From Candidatus Rokuibacteriota bacterium (lineage in GTDB: Bacteria > Methylomirabilota > Methylomirabilia > Rokubacteriales > CSP1-6): 64,000 nucleotides of DNA. Location: assembly GCA_003220685.1 (NCBI GenBank), contig QHTE01000044.1:116214-180213 (forward strand), in the 5' to 3' direction. Made by a program: the position numbers and the translations under genes. Of the stretch, positions 47,675-56,799 are shown in pieces; within the stretch, counting starts at the first letter, position 1, and every line of letters begins with the position of its first letter. The notes beneath the pieces were generated by a model that made no database searches, was not told the DNA's origin, and saw nothing but the letters and a program-made list of their open reading frames with translations.

Positions 47675-49039
47675 TTACCTCGTCGCGCCGAGCTGACTGA
47701 GGAACTCCAGCCACTGGCGCGACAGACCATCCTTCGGGAAGCTCAGCGATTCGAGCTCCGGACGGTCGTCGACTTCGAGCCCAGCCTTGCTCGCGGCTGG
47801 TTGCGTGGCCGGTTCAGCGGTCGCGGCCGTGGCGGCGACCATGGCCGGAGCTTCGACCGGCGGGGTGCCCTTCGTCGCGTGCGCGAAGAAATGCGGCCGC
47901 GCCCCGTTGGGCTGCGATCCGGGCTTCGCCCAAACGGGCGAGACCTGAACGGGAGCGGGCGCGTGCTCTGCCGGCATGACCGGAGCGGGCGCCGGCTCCG
48001 GGACGATCGAGACCGGGGGCGCCGCGGCGACCGCCGGAGCGGCAACCGGCTCTTCGACCCACGCCGCTACGCCTGGTGCAGCCTCGACCACGGTCGCGAC
48101 GGCAGGCTCGGGCACGTGGCCGTTCGTGTGAGGCCGCGACGTCGATTCGATCGATTCGAGCGCGAGCGCGGGCTCGGCCGGCATCACGGCGGCCGGCTCG
48201 GGAGCCGGCGGCACGGCGGCTGCCTCGAGCTTCACACGCTGATACTCGACGGCCGGCGGCGCCTGGACTTCGACGACCGCGCGCGGCTTCTCCTCCGCGA
48301 CCGGAGCGGGCGCGCTGGCAACCGTGGCGAGCGGCGCCGTGGGTTCTGGCGCGGCGACAGCGGCCGCAGCAGGCTCGAGGCGAACCGGCTCGGCGGCGAC
48401 GGTCCTAAGCGGATCTGCCGGCTTGGGCTCGCTGACAGGCGCGCGCGACTCGACACGCGCAGGCCGCTCGATCGCCAGCTTCTGCGGCTCGACCCGAGCC
48501 TGGACGCGAGGTTCGACCCGCACCTCGACGGCCGGAGCAGGGGTCACGGGGACCGGAATATCGACCGTCGACTCGACGACCGACCTGCGCAGTTGCTCGA
48601 CCAGATCGAAATACACGACCGAGGCGCCGTTCACTTCCAGATGGCGGAACTCGAAGCAATCGATCTCGAGGAAGCTGAGCTGCTTCATCCGGCGCAGGAA
48701 CGCATCGGTCATCCTCTCCGCGATGAACAGGATGCGCGGCGGCCGGGAGGAAGCCTGAGCCATCGGGTAGAGACGGCGGAGCGTGTCGGGGTACTCGAGA
48801 CACCAGGAGTAGGCGTCCATGACCCTGATGAGAAGCCCGTCGTCGGCGCTGAGGTCGAGCGCGATCAGCACCAGGGAGCCCTTCGCATCGAGACCGACGA
48901 GGTCGATCGCGGCCTGGCCAAGGAGCAGGCGCGAATCGACGACCTTCAGGCCTGGCTCGACGCCGTCTGCGTTCTCGGCGACGAGCCGCTCCAAGTTGCC
49001 GATGTCCTTGACTGCCAGCTTCCTGAACGTCGGTCTCAT
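47675..49039 (-). CDS. NucS/DUF91-like domain with long disordered Ala/Pro/Glu linker and C-terminal motif
   Basis: 454 aa. The N-terminal 160 residues (RPTFRKLAVKDIGNLERLV, LLLGQAAIDLVGLDAKGSLV, IRVMDAYSWCLEYPDTL) look like a PDDEXK/NucS-type fold, but the catalytic E-x-K position reads LIALDLS, so nuclease activity is unlikely. Residues about 165-425 are low-complexity Ala/Pro/Val/Glu, probably unfolded. The last 30 residues form a compact motif, ELESLSFPKDGLSRQWLEFL. ATG at 49039 after GGGGAGAA. A possible sigma-54 promoter lies about 130 bp upstream. Role unknown; the layout suggests a tether. Confidence 0.75.
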   Translation of the reverse strand: MRPTFRKLAVKDIGNLERLVAENADGVEPGLKVVDSRLLLGQAAIDLVGLDAKGSLVLIALDLSADDGLLIRVMDAYSWCLEYPDTLRRLYPMAQASSRPPRILFIAERMTDAFLRRMKQLSFLEIDCFEFRHLEVNGASVVYFDLVEQLRRSVVESTVDIPVPVTPAPAVEVRVEPRVQARVEPQKLAIERPARVESRAPVSEPKPADPLRTVAAEPVRLEPAAAAVAAPEPTAPLATVASAPAPVAEEKPRAVVEVQAPPAVEYQRVKLEAAAVPPAPEPAAVMPAEPALALESIESTSRPHTNGHVPEPAVATVVEAAPGVAAWVEEPVAAPAVAAAPPVSIVPEPAPAPVMPAEHAPAPVQVSPVWAKPGSQPNGARPHFFAHATKGTPPVEAPAMVAATAATAEPATQPAASKAGLEVDDRPELESLSFPKDGLSRQWLEFLSQLGATR

Positions 49040-49167
49040 CTTTTTCTCCCCTGGCCGTTTTCGTGCGAGGCTCGCACGAAGAAGTAGCAAACGGGAGACC
49101 AAGGGTCCAATTGCTCGCAAGCCTTCGTCAAATCAATCAATTTGGGATTTCCGGCTCCGGCCTCGAA

Positions 49168-49183
49168 TGGCTGATTAATTGCC
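49168..49183 (-). promoter_or_regulatory. Candidate sigma-54 (-24/-12) promoter
   Basis: Leftward TTGGCAATTAATCAGCC has GG and GC ten bases apart, the sigma-54 spacing, with a good -24 (TTGGCA) and a weaker -12. It precedes the disordered-protein gene and lies beside a sigma-54 activator gene. The element is nearly symmetrical, so the other strand also fits, but no gene follows there. Confidence 0.4.
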
Positions 49184-49231
49184 AAGATTTCACAGAGCCG
49201 AGTGACCCCCATTCCGGAAAGAATTTGTTTT

Positions 49232-49241
49232 CAACTAGTTG
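49232..49241. promoter_or_regulatory. Palindrome CAACTAGTTG, possible activator site
   Basis: A perfect 10-bp palindrome in the AT-richer 270-bp gap between the sigma-54 activator gene and the disordered-protein gene, about 50-60 bp upstream of the candidate -24/-12 element. It could be an enhancer half for the activator encoded next door. Confidence 0.3.
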
Positions 49242-49309
49242 CGCTTTCCCGGATCCCTCGGCTACGAGGTGGCCCCGAAATCACCAGTGGCGATGGACTG
49301 ATCGAATCG

Positions 49310-50659
49310 TCACTCTTCCATGAGCTTCTTGCGAAGCGTCTGGCGCGAGATGCCGAGAATCTTGGCGGCCTTGCTCTTGTTCGATTCGACGCGCTGCATG
49401 ATCTGAGCGATGTAGGCGCGCTCGACCTCGGCCAGGGTGCGCGGCTCGTCAGTCGACGTTTCGGGCACCACGGCCTGGCGGACCTGAGTCGCGAACTGCG
49501 CTGGAAGGTGCTGGGGCTCGATGAGATCGGAGCTGCCGAGGATGACCAGACGCTCGATCAAATTCCGGAGCTCACGGACGTTGCCTGGCCACTGATAGCC
49601 GACCATCAGGCGCTCGGCTTCCGGCGTGAAGCCCTTGATGGATTTGTGGAAACGCGTGTTCGCGTCCACGACGAAATGGCGGGCGAGCGGCATGATGTCG
49701 TCGCGCCGCTCGCGCAGCGGTGGAATGTGGATCGGAATCACGTTGAGCCGATAAAAGAGGTCCTCGCGGAACTGTCCGTCCTTGACGCGCATCTCGAGGG
49801 GGCGGTTGGTCGCGGCGATGATCCGCAGATCGACCTTGATGTCCCGCGTCCCGCCCACCCGCCTGAGCACCCGCTCCTGGAGCACCCGCAGGAACTTCGC
49901 CTGGCTGTTGAGCGACATCTCGCTGACCTCGTCGAGGAAGAGCGTGCCCCTATCGGCCAGCTCCATCAGGCCCTTCTTCGCCGCCTTGGCGTCGGTGAAG
50001 GCGCCCTTCTCGTGGCCGAACAGCTCGCTCTCGAACAAGGTCTCGGTGATCGCCGCGCAATTGACTTCCATGAAGGGCGAGTCGCGTCGCGAGCTCTCGT
50101 AGTGCAGGCCGCGCGCCACGAGCTCCTTGCCGGTTCCGCTATCGCCGTGGATCAGGATTGTCGCCGCCTCGCTCCGCGCGAGCTTGCCGATGAGCTCGCG
50201 GAGCCGGCGCGTCCCCTCCGACTCGCCAATGAGCTGATCGACGCGATATTCCTTCTCCTGGAGCCGGTGAAGGCGCTGGATCTCTCGACGGGCTCGCACC
50301 TCTTCGAGCGCGCGCGAGACGGCGAGCTTGAGCTTGTCGAGATGCTCGAACGGCTTCTCGAGGTAGTCGGTCGCGCCGGCCTTCATCGCCTCGACCGCGC
50401 TCTGGATCTGGCCAAAGCCGGTGATGATGATGACCGCGGTCTCGGGGTGGCGGCCCTTGAGGGCCCGGAGGACATCGATGCCGTCCATGTCCGGGAGGCG
50501 GAGGTCGAGCAAAACCAGGTCCGGGCTCACCTCGTCGGCGGTCTGGAGGCCCTCTTTGCCTGTGCCAACCCCGTGCATTTCGATCTGGTCCCCGGCCAGC
50601 ACCCGCGAACAGAGCGTACGGATGTTCCGTTCGTCGTCGACGACCAGGATATTGTCCAT
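49310..50659 (-). CDS. Sigma-54-dependent response regulator, NtrC family
   Basis: 449 aa. Receiver (1-120) with phosphoacceptor in LVLLDLRLPDMDG and YLEKPFEH. AAA+ domain (about 145-375): Walker A GDSGTGKELVAR, the sigma-54 contact loop as GAFTDA instead of GAFTGA, Walker B GTLFLDEVSEM, and RLNVIPIHIPPLRER. C-terminal Fis-type helix-turn-helix SKAAKILGISRQTLRKKL. The ATG at 50659 lies six bases after TATTTT; an ATG two codons earlier is adjacent to that hexamer. Likely output of the NtrB-like kinases in this island. Confidence 0.95.
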   Translation of the reverse strand: MDNILVVDDERNIRTLCSRVLAGDQIEMHGVGTGKEGLQTADEVSPDLVLLDLRLPDMDGIDVLRALKGRHPETAVIIITGFGQIQSAVEAMKAGATDYLEKPFEHLDKLKLAVSRALEEVRARREIQRLHRLQEKEYRVDQLIGESEGTRRLRELIGKLARSEAATILIHGDSGTGKELVARGLHYESSRRDSPFMEVNCAAITETLFESELFGHEKGAFTDAKAAKKGLMELADRGTLFLDEVSEMSLNSQAKFLRVLQERVLRRVGGTRDIKVDLRIIAATNRPLEMRVKDGQFREDLFYRLNVIPIHIPPLRERRDDIMPLARHFVVDANTRFHKSIKGFTPEAERLMVGYQWPGNVRELRNLIERLVILGSSDLIEPQHLPAQFATQVRQAVVPETSTDEPRTLAEVERAYIAQIMQRVESNKSKAAKILGISRQTLRKKLMEE

Positions 50660-50823
50660 AGTCATAAAATAGCGGAACTGGAGCAGCCCTCGCCCAATTT
50701 CTTACCACCGGCGCGAGTCCAAGCCCCGGTAGTGCCCGGAACCACGACCCCTACCGACGGGATAGCTCGCGCGAGAATTCCCTGAAGACGTTTTCCGGAT
50801 AATCCCGGAGGCGCGAGGGACGT

Positions 50824-51756
50824 TCAGTGGTGGCAGGTCACGCACTCGAGGGGCGCGTGGCTGCCGCGAATGACGTTCTGCTCCCGGTGGCACTCGACGC
50901 ACCAGCCCATCGTCAGCGCGCGGGGCGGCGGCCGGAAGCCCAGGAGCCGAACCAGGTCATCGCTCAGCGTCCGTCCCGTGTCCGCGCCGACCACACGCAT
51001 CCGCTCGACCGGGCCGTGGCAGGTCTGGCATTCGAGTCCGAAGCGGACGTGCGGTTTGTGCGGGAAGAAGGTGAACTCCGGGACCTTGAAGACGCGCACC
51101 CAGGGGATCGGCCGGCCTTGTTTAGCATATTCGTGGATCTTGGCGATCTCGGGATTGTCCTGGGCGCCGATGATCTTGTGGCAGCCCAGGCAGCGGTCGA
51201 CTGAAGGGAGCCCGGCGTACTCCGAACGCCGCGCGTCGGCGTGGCAGTACTGGCAGGGGATCTGGAACGAGCCGGCGTGGATCACGTGACTGAAGAGGAT
51301 AGGCTGACGGGGTGCGTGCGGGGGCGACACGAGCGGCCTCGCCGTCTCGGCACTGAACGGGGGCGCCGCGATCGAGCGAACGTAGTCGATGACCTGCCGT
51401 GCCTGGCCGTCGTCGAGATAGGCGGACAGCGGCGGCATCGCGGGCGAGAGGCCTTCGGCTGGCCCGCCGTGCAGGATCACGTTGTAGAGGAACTCGTCGG
51501 GAAGTCCATTCATGAGGCGACCATCGGTGAGATCGGCGGGCTTGGTCGCGAACGAGGCAGCCGATGCTCCGTCGCCGCGCGCGCCGTCGCCGTGACAGGC
51601 CGCGCAATGGCGCACGTACAGCTCGCGACCCGCAGTGACGTCACCGCGGGCGGCCCGCGCGCGGCCCACACCGGGAGTCCGAGCGACCCAGACGAGGTGG
51701 CCGCCGAAGGCGGCGGCCGCGGCGACGAATCCGAGGAGGATGAACCGCCCCCTCAC
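50824..51756 (-). CDS. Hexahaem c-type cytochrome (class I cyt c fused to cyt c7/c3-like domain)
   Basis: 310 aa with an N-terminal membrane anchor/signal FILLGFVAAAAAFGGHLVWV. Six CXXCH haem sites: CAACH in a class I domain (about 45-130, with Met-bearing AMPPLSAYLDDGQ), then CQYCH, CLGCH, CQTCH, CVECH and CVTCH in a cytochrome c7/c3-like domain. The C-terminal part resembles the pentahaem ActA subunit of alternative complex III or a NapC/NrfH-type partner. No other complex subunits are next to it. GTG start one base after the mlaA stop. Confidence 0.9.
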   Translation of the reverse strand: MRGRFILLGFVAAAAAFGGHLVWVARTPGVGRARAARGDVTAGRELYVRHCAACHGDGARGDGASAASFATKPADLTDGRLMNGLPDEFLYNVILHGGPAEGLSPAMPPLSAYLDDGQARQVIDYVRSIAAPPFSAETARPLVSPPHAPRQPILFSHVIHAGSFQIPCQYCHADARRSEYAGLPSVDRCLGCHKIIGAQDNPEIAKIHEYAKQGRPIPWVRVFKVPEFTFFPHKPHVRFGLECQTCHGPVERMRVVGADTGRTLSDDLVRLLGFRPPPRALTMGWCVECHREQNVIRGSHAPLECVTCHH

Positions 51757-51757
51757 G

Positions 51758-52696
51758 CTACTCCTTGATCAGCTGCTCCCGGCGGCGGAGGTAGCCGTGT
51801 CGGACGGCGCTGTAGAGATCGACGACGCTTTCCTCGAAGCCCTGGAACAGGTCGAGGTTCAGCGCGCGATCGTTGACGATTTCGCCCAGCTTGAGGCTCA
51901 GCCCGGTCCAGAAGAACGGGATGAAGTACGACAGCGGATTCATCAAGCTGTCGACGCCCCGGCCGATCCCGTCACGGACCGTCATCGGCTCCATGAAAGG
52001 TACGATGAGGTACGGGCCCGGGCTCACCCCCCAGACTCCGAGCGTCTGCCCGAAGTCTTCGCGGCTCTTCTCGATTCCCCAGTACTTTGCCGCATCGAAC
52101 AACCCGCCGATCCCGGCGGTGCTGTTGATCAGGAAACGCGAGAGCTCGCGCGTCGCGCCGCCCCATTTCGCTTGCAGGAGACTGTTGATCATCCGGGGCA
52201 CGAACGAGATGTTGTCGAAACCGTTCGCGATCATCAACTCGAAAGGCTCGGGCACGATCACGCTGTAGACCTTCGCAACCGGCTTGAGCACGAACCGGTC
52301 GGTTTGCCGATTGAACTCGAATACCTTCTCGTTGAACCGCTCCCAGGGATCGTAGTCCTCGTCCTCGCTCGGTTGACCACCGATCTCTTTGTCCTGAGGT
52401 GCACTCTGCGCCTGGGCGATCGTCGGCTCGGCGGCGCCGTCTCCGCCTTCGCCCACAACCATGGCGACGGCCGGCGACTCGGCGGAAACGTCGGCCGGCT
52501 CGTTCGACACGCTCGACGGCTCGGCGGAGTCCGGCGTCCCGGGGGTCGAGCCCGGCGGCTCGGGGACGGCCAGCAAAGACGACTCGCTCCTGACCGCGCT
52601 CGACAAGCCGCCGCACCCACCGAGCGCCGCCACCGCGACCGCCACCGTCCACAGGGCCGCGGCGCCGCGGAGACGGCCGGTCAGGATCCGAGGCAA
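51758..52696 (-). CDS. mlaA: MlaA/VacJ outer-membrane lipoprotein
   Basis: 312 aa. Lipoprotein signal VAVAVAALGGC. Then an unusually long acidic, Ser/Pro/Glu-rich linker (about 30-110) before the MlaA domain: DPWERFNEKVFEFN, VLKPVAKVY, FINS-type GIGGLFDAAKYWGIEKSRED, and LGVWGVSPGPYLIVPFM. MlaA extracts mislocalised phospholipids from the outer leaflet; an MlaC-like partner is encoded at 61718. TTG start after GAGGAGGGG. Coupled to the cytochrome gene. Confidence 0.93.
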   Translation of the reverse strand: MPRILTGRLRGAAALWTVAVAVAALGGCGGLSSAVRSESSLLAVPEPPGSTPGTPDSAEPSSVSNEPADVSAESPAVAMVVGEGGDGAAEPTIAQAQSAPQDKEIGGQPSEDEDYDPWERFNEKVFEFNRQTDRFVLKPVAKVYSVIVPEPFELMIANGFDNISFVPRMINSLLQAKWGGATRELSRFLINSTAGIGGLFDAAKYWGIEKSREDFGQTLGVWGVSPGPYLIVPFMEPMTVRDGIGRGVDSLMNPLSYFIPFFWTGLSLKLGEIVNDRALNLDLFQGFEESVVDLYSAVRHGYLRRREQLIKE

Positions 52697-52923
52697 GACG
52701 ACGAGCCCCTCCTCTTCGAATGCTGCGGCTTTGGGGGCGATGCCGGGGTGTTTGCGAATCAGGTCCTTTATAGCTGAATCCAGACCTTCGTTCGACAGAA
52801 TTCGCGGCCGGCGCGGCGAAAGAGCGCACAGACATGTTGTGTCGGCGCGGCTCCTGGCGTATCGTGATCGAGCCCCCTAGTATTCGAGCGCGACGGCAGA
52901 TCGGGTCGCGCTGAGGAGATGAC

Positions 52924-53154
52924 GTGAGCCGAAGCCGAGCCCGCGAGTTCTGGTGTGGTGTCGTGTCCGAGAGCGTGCAGATCCGCTTGCGTCGGCCCGG
53001 GGGATTCGGACGGCCCCAGGGCTACTTCGTGCAGTGCAACCAGACCGATTGTCAGTACGTCGACGAGAATAAGCCCCCCTGCCCACTGAACACCGCGATG
53101 TTCGCCGACGAGATCAAGGCCGCCGAGGAAGCGCGGGCGCAGCGGAGCGAGTAG
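52924..53154 (+). CDS. Small Cys-containing protein of unknown function
   Basis: 76 aa. The GTG start has GAGGAG six bases ahead, and GC use by codon position looks coding. Cys occur in FWCGVVSES and FVQCNQTDCQYVDENKPPC; CxxxxC followed by C suggests a metal site or disulfide. No signal peptide. It stands alone between mlaA and the phosphonoacetate hydrolase gene, on the opposite strand to both. I do not recognise the family. Confidence 0.65.
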   Translation: MSRSRAREFWCGVVSESVQIRLRRPGGFGRPQGYFVQCNQTDCQYVDENKPPCPLNTAMFADEIKAAEEARAQRSE

Positions 53155-53190
53155 CCGCCGCACCGCTGCTCGGCGGCCGGCCGATGTCGC

Positions 53191-54432
53191 TCAGGTCACG
53201 CCGTTGAGGACGTAGTCGAACAGATCGAAATTCCGCAAATCGCCGGCCCCGGCGAGCCGCCGCGCGTACACCTCGTCGAGCGGCCGGTTGATGACGAAGG
53301 GTACCGTCTGTTCCGACACGCCGCCGTGCGAGCGAAGCGGCTCCTCGAGCAGCGACAGGTCGTGCTCCTCGCGCGACTTCCCGAGGACCGTGTGGGTGTC
53401 GCCGATGACGATCAGATCGCCGACGCGATCGCGCGGGAGCTCGAAGCGCGCGCAGCCCGCCGCGTTGTCGTACACCTCCGCGACGCCCGGTGTCGACGCG
53501 AGGCGGGCCGCGACGGTCTTCGCCTGCGGCGCGTCGTCGAGGTAGATCGTCGCGAACGAGCCGAGCGCGCCGTGATGCACGACGTATGGATCCGTGATCG
53601 GCAGGATCACGCGCGAGCGGCCGGCTCCGAGGAGCTCGTCGAGCAGCGGGCGCAGATAGACCACCCGGGGCGTGCCGTCGGGGTTGGACTTGGCGTTCAT
53701 GCCGTGGTCGGCGGTGATCCCGAGCACCGCGCCGGCGCGGTCGAACGCGTCGAAGTAGCGGTCGAGCATCGCGTAGAACGCCGTGGCCGCCGGGTCCCCA
53801 GGCGCGTGCTTGTGCTGGACGTAATCGGTCAGCGACAAGTACATGACGTCCGGGCGCTCACGCTCGAGGAGCTCGAGTCCGGCCGCCAGCCCGTATTCCG
53901 AAAGCTCCGCGCTGTAGACCGACGGCACCGGCATGCGGACGAGGTCGGTGGCCCGGTCGATGCCGTGCTCCCCCTTGGTCGTCTGGTCGGCCTTCTCAGA
54001 CGAGAAGCAGATGCCGTCCATCCCGTGGCCGAGGAGGCGGCGGAGCTTGTCCTTGGCGGTGACCACCGCGACGCGCCCCCCGGCTCGCGACAGCCCCGCC
54101 AGGAGGGTCTCGCACCGCAAGAACTTCGGGTCGTTCATCATCACCTCCTGCCCGGTCGCGGGATCGTAGAAGTAGTTCCCCGAGATCCCGTGGACGGCCG
54201 GGGAGGCGCCGGTGACGATCGAGAGATTATTCGGATTCGTGAAACTCGGCACGACGGACCGAGCCACCCGGTACACGCCCTCCTTCCGGAAGCGCGCGAT
54301 GGCGGGCGTCGTGTGTCCGACGAGACCCCGCTCGAAATACTCCGGCTCGGACCCGTCGATGCAAACGACGACGACCGGGCGCCGGGGCGTGCGATAGTCG
54401 CGGCCGTTGACGGAGACGGTGGAGGCGTTCAT
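53191..54432 (-). CDS. phnA: Phosphonoacetate hydrolase-like alkaline phosphatase superfamily enzyme
   Basis: 413 aa, the length of phosphonoacetate hydrolase. Zinc and nucleophile residues: VVVVCIDGSEPEY (Asp), VVPSFTNPNNLSIVTG (nucleophilic Thr), LTDYVQHKHAPGDPA (Asp and two His), GITADHGMNAKS (Asp-His) and RSHGGVSEQ (His). The reaction would give acetate and phosphate. Other phn genes are absent, so another phosphonate or phosphodiester is possible. Starts 31 bp downstream of msrQ with GGAGGCACC, so it may be the last gene of that operon. Confidence 0.85.
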   Translation of the reverse strand: MNASTVSVNGRDYRTPRRPVVVVCIDGSEPEYFERGLVGHTTPAIARFRKEGVYRVARSVVPSFTNPNNLSIVTGASPAVHGISGNYFYDPATGQEVMMNDPKFLRCETLLAGLSRAGGRVAVVTAKDKLRRLLGHGMDGICFSSEKADQTTKGEHGIDRATDLVRMPVPSVYSAELSEYGLAAGLELLERERPDVMYLSLTDYVQHKHAPGDPAATAFYAMLDRYFDAFDRAGAVLGITADHGMNAKSNPDGTPRVVYLRPLLDELLGAGRSRVILPITDPYVVHHGALGSFATIYLDDAPQAKTVAARLASTPGVAEVYDNAAGCARFELPRDRVGDLIVIGDTHTVLGKSREEHDLSLLEEPLRSHGGVSEQTVPFVINRPLDEVYARRLAGAGDLRNFDLFDYVLNGVT

Positions 54433-54463
54433 GGTGCCTCCGATACTACGGCGTCACCGCCGC

Positions 54464-55126
54464 TCACGAAAGCGGGTTTTCGGCCCGGGAGCCCACGCGC
54501 GGGGTCGTCGTCTCGGCGCGGGCGCGGCGTCGACGCGTCATTCGGCGACTCCACTCCCACCCTCGGACGCCGAGCAGCACGACGAGCGCGACCGCATACC
54601 AGTACGGCTCTTTCACGCCGACCTTGGCGAGCCACAGATAGTGCACGACCGCGCACACCGCGGCGACGTACGCGAGACGGTGCAGGCGCGTCCAGTTGCG
54701 CGCGCCGAGGCGCCGGATCATGCCGGCCGTGGACGTCGCGGCGAGCGGGAGCAGCGAGAGCAGCGCGAGCATGCCCATCGTGATGTACGGGCGCTTGACG
54801 ATGTCGGCCCACATGCGGGGCCAGTCGAAGAAGAAGTCGAGGACGCTCCACACCGCGAAGTGCAGGCACACGTACGCGAAAGCGAACAACCCGAGGAGCC
54901 GCCGCAACGCGATCGGCCACGACAGACCGAACACGATGCGGAGCGGCGTCATCGCGAGCGACGCGAGCAGGATCCGGAGGGTCCAGTCGCCGAGCGTGTT
55001 GGTGATGAAGCTGATCGGATTGGCGCCGAGATCGTCGGTCCACGCCCGATAGGCCAGCAGCGCCAGCGGCGCCAGACAGACGAACCACACGAAAGCCTTG
55101 AGTGCGAGGCGAGCCGGACGCGTCAC
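54464..55126 (-). CDS. msrQ: MsrQ (YedZ), haem-binding membrane subunit of periplasmic Met-sulfoxide reductase
   Basis: 220 aa. Six hydrophobic helices with haem-ligand His in CLHFAVWSVLDFFF, RLHRLAYVAAVCAVVHYLWL, and the family feature NPISFITNTLGDWTLRIL near 36-52. MsrQ carries electrons from the quinone pool or a flavin reductase to MsrP. Arg-rich cytoplasmic tail. Twelve bases downstream of msrP in the same direction. Confidence 0.93.
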   Translation of the reverse strand: MTRPARLALKAFVWFVCLAPLALLAYRAWTDDLGANPISFITNTLGDWTLRILLASLAMTPLRIVFGLSWPIALRRLLGLFAFAYVCLHFAVWSVLDFFFDWPRMWADIVKRPYITMGMLALLSLLPLAATSTAGMIRRLGARNWTRLHRLAYVAAVCAVVHYLWLAKVGVKEPYWYAVALVVLLGVRGWEWSRRMTRRRRARAETTTPRVGSRAENPLS

Positions 55127-55138
55127 GGCGAGGCTCGG

Positions 55139-56098
<960 letters not shown>

Positions 56099-56118
56099 GG
56101 CCTCTCCTTTATCTCACA

Positions 56119-56799
56119 TCATACGGTCGCGAACTTGTAGCCGTGACCGTGGAGGGTCAGGATCCAGACCGGGCGATCGGCGTCCGCCTCGAATTTTCGC
56201 CGGAGCCGGAGCACGTGGGTGTCGACGGTCCGCGTGGTGGGGAATCGCTCGTACCCCCACACTTCGTCCAACAGCCGCTCGCGCGTGATCACTTCGCCTC
56301 GATGCGCGATCAAGAACACCAGCAGGTCGAATTCCTTGCGCGTGAGGCGCACCTCCTGGCCGGCCTTGAACACCTGCCGGGTGCGCGGACGGACTCGCAC
56401 GTCGCCGAAGGCGAACTCCTGGAACCGCTCGCGGGGGCCCGGCCGACGCAGCACCGCGCGCACCCGGGCGAGCAGCTCGCGCAGCGAGAAGGGCTTGGTC
56501 ACGTAGTCGTCGGCTCCGAGCTCGAGTCCACGGACGCGGTCTCCTTCCTCGCCCCGCGCGGTGAGCATGATGATGGGCACCTCGACGCCCTTCTCCCTGA
56601 GTGCGCGACACACGTCCCATCCGCTCATTCGCGGCATCATGACGTCGAGCAGAATGAGATCGGGCGCGGCGCTCTGCGCGAGCGCGAGCGCCTCTTCGCC
56701 GTTGGCGGCCGACGCCGTCTGGTAGCCTTCGAAGCGGAGGTTGTCCTCCAGGCCGCGCACGATCTCGGGCTCGTCGTCCACGATGAGGATTCTGGCCAT
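56119..56799 (-). CDS. OmpR/PhoB-type response regulator (HprR-like by context)
   Basis: 226 aa. Receiver with RILIVDDEPEIVRG, phosphoacceptor in LILLDVMMPRMSG, YVTKPFSLRE; winged helix from about 128 (FAFGDVRVRPRTRQVF) to VDTHVLRLRRKFE. The ATG overlaps the kinase stop (TGATG). Placed between its kinase and msrPQ, so it probably controls this operon in response to oxidant, as HprR does in E. coli. Confidence 0.94.
   Translation of the reverse strand: MARILIVDDEPEIVRGLEDNLRFEGYQTASAANGEEALALAQSAAPDLILLDVMMPRMSGWDVCRALREKGVEVPIIMLTARGEEGDRVRGLELGADDYVTKPFSLRELLARVRAVLRRPGPRERFQEFAFGDVRVRPRTRQVFKAGQEVRLTRKEFDLLVFLIAHRGEVITRERLLDEVWGYERFPTTRTVDTHVLRLRRKFEADADRPVWILTLHGHGYKFATV

Noticed and set aside
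49310..50659. Loss of sigma-54 activation because GAFTGA reads GAFTDA
   Set aside because: GAFTDA is a known variant in active NtrC-family regulators; the rest of the AAA+ domain is intact.
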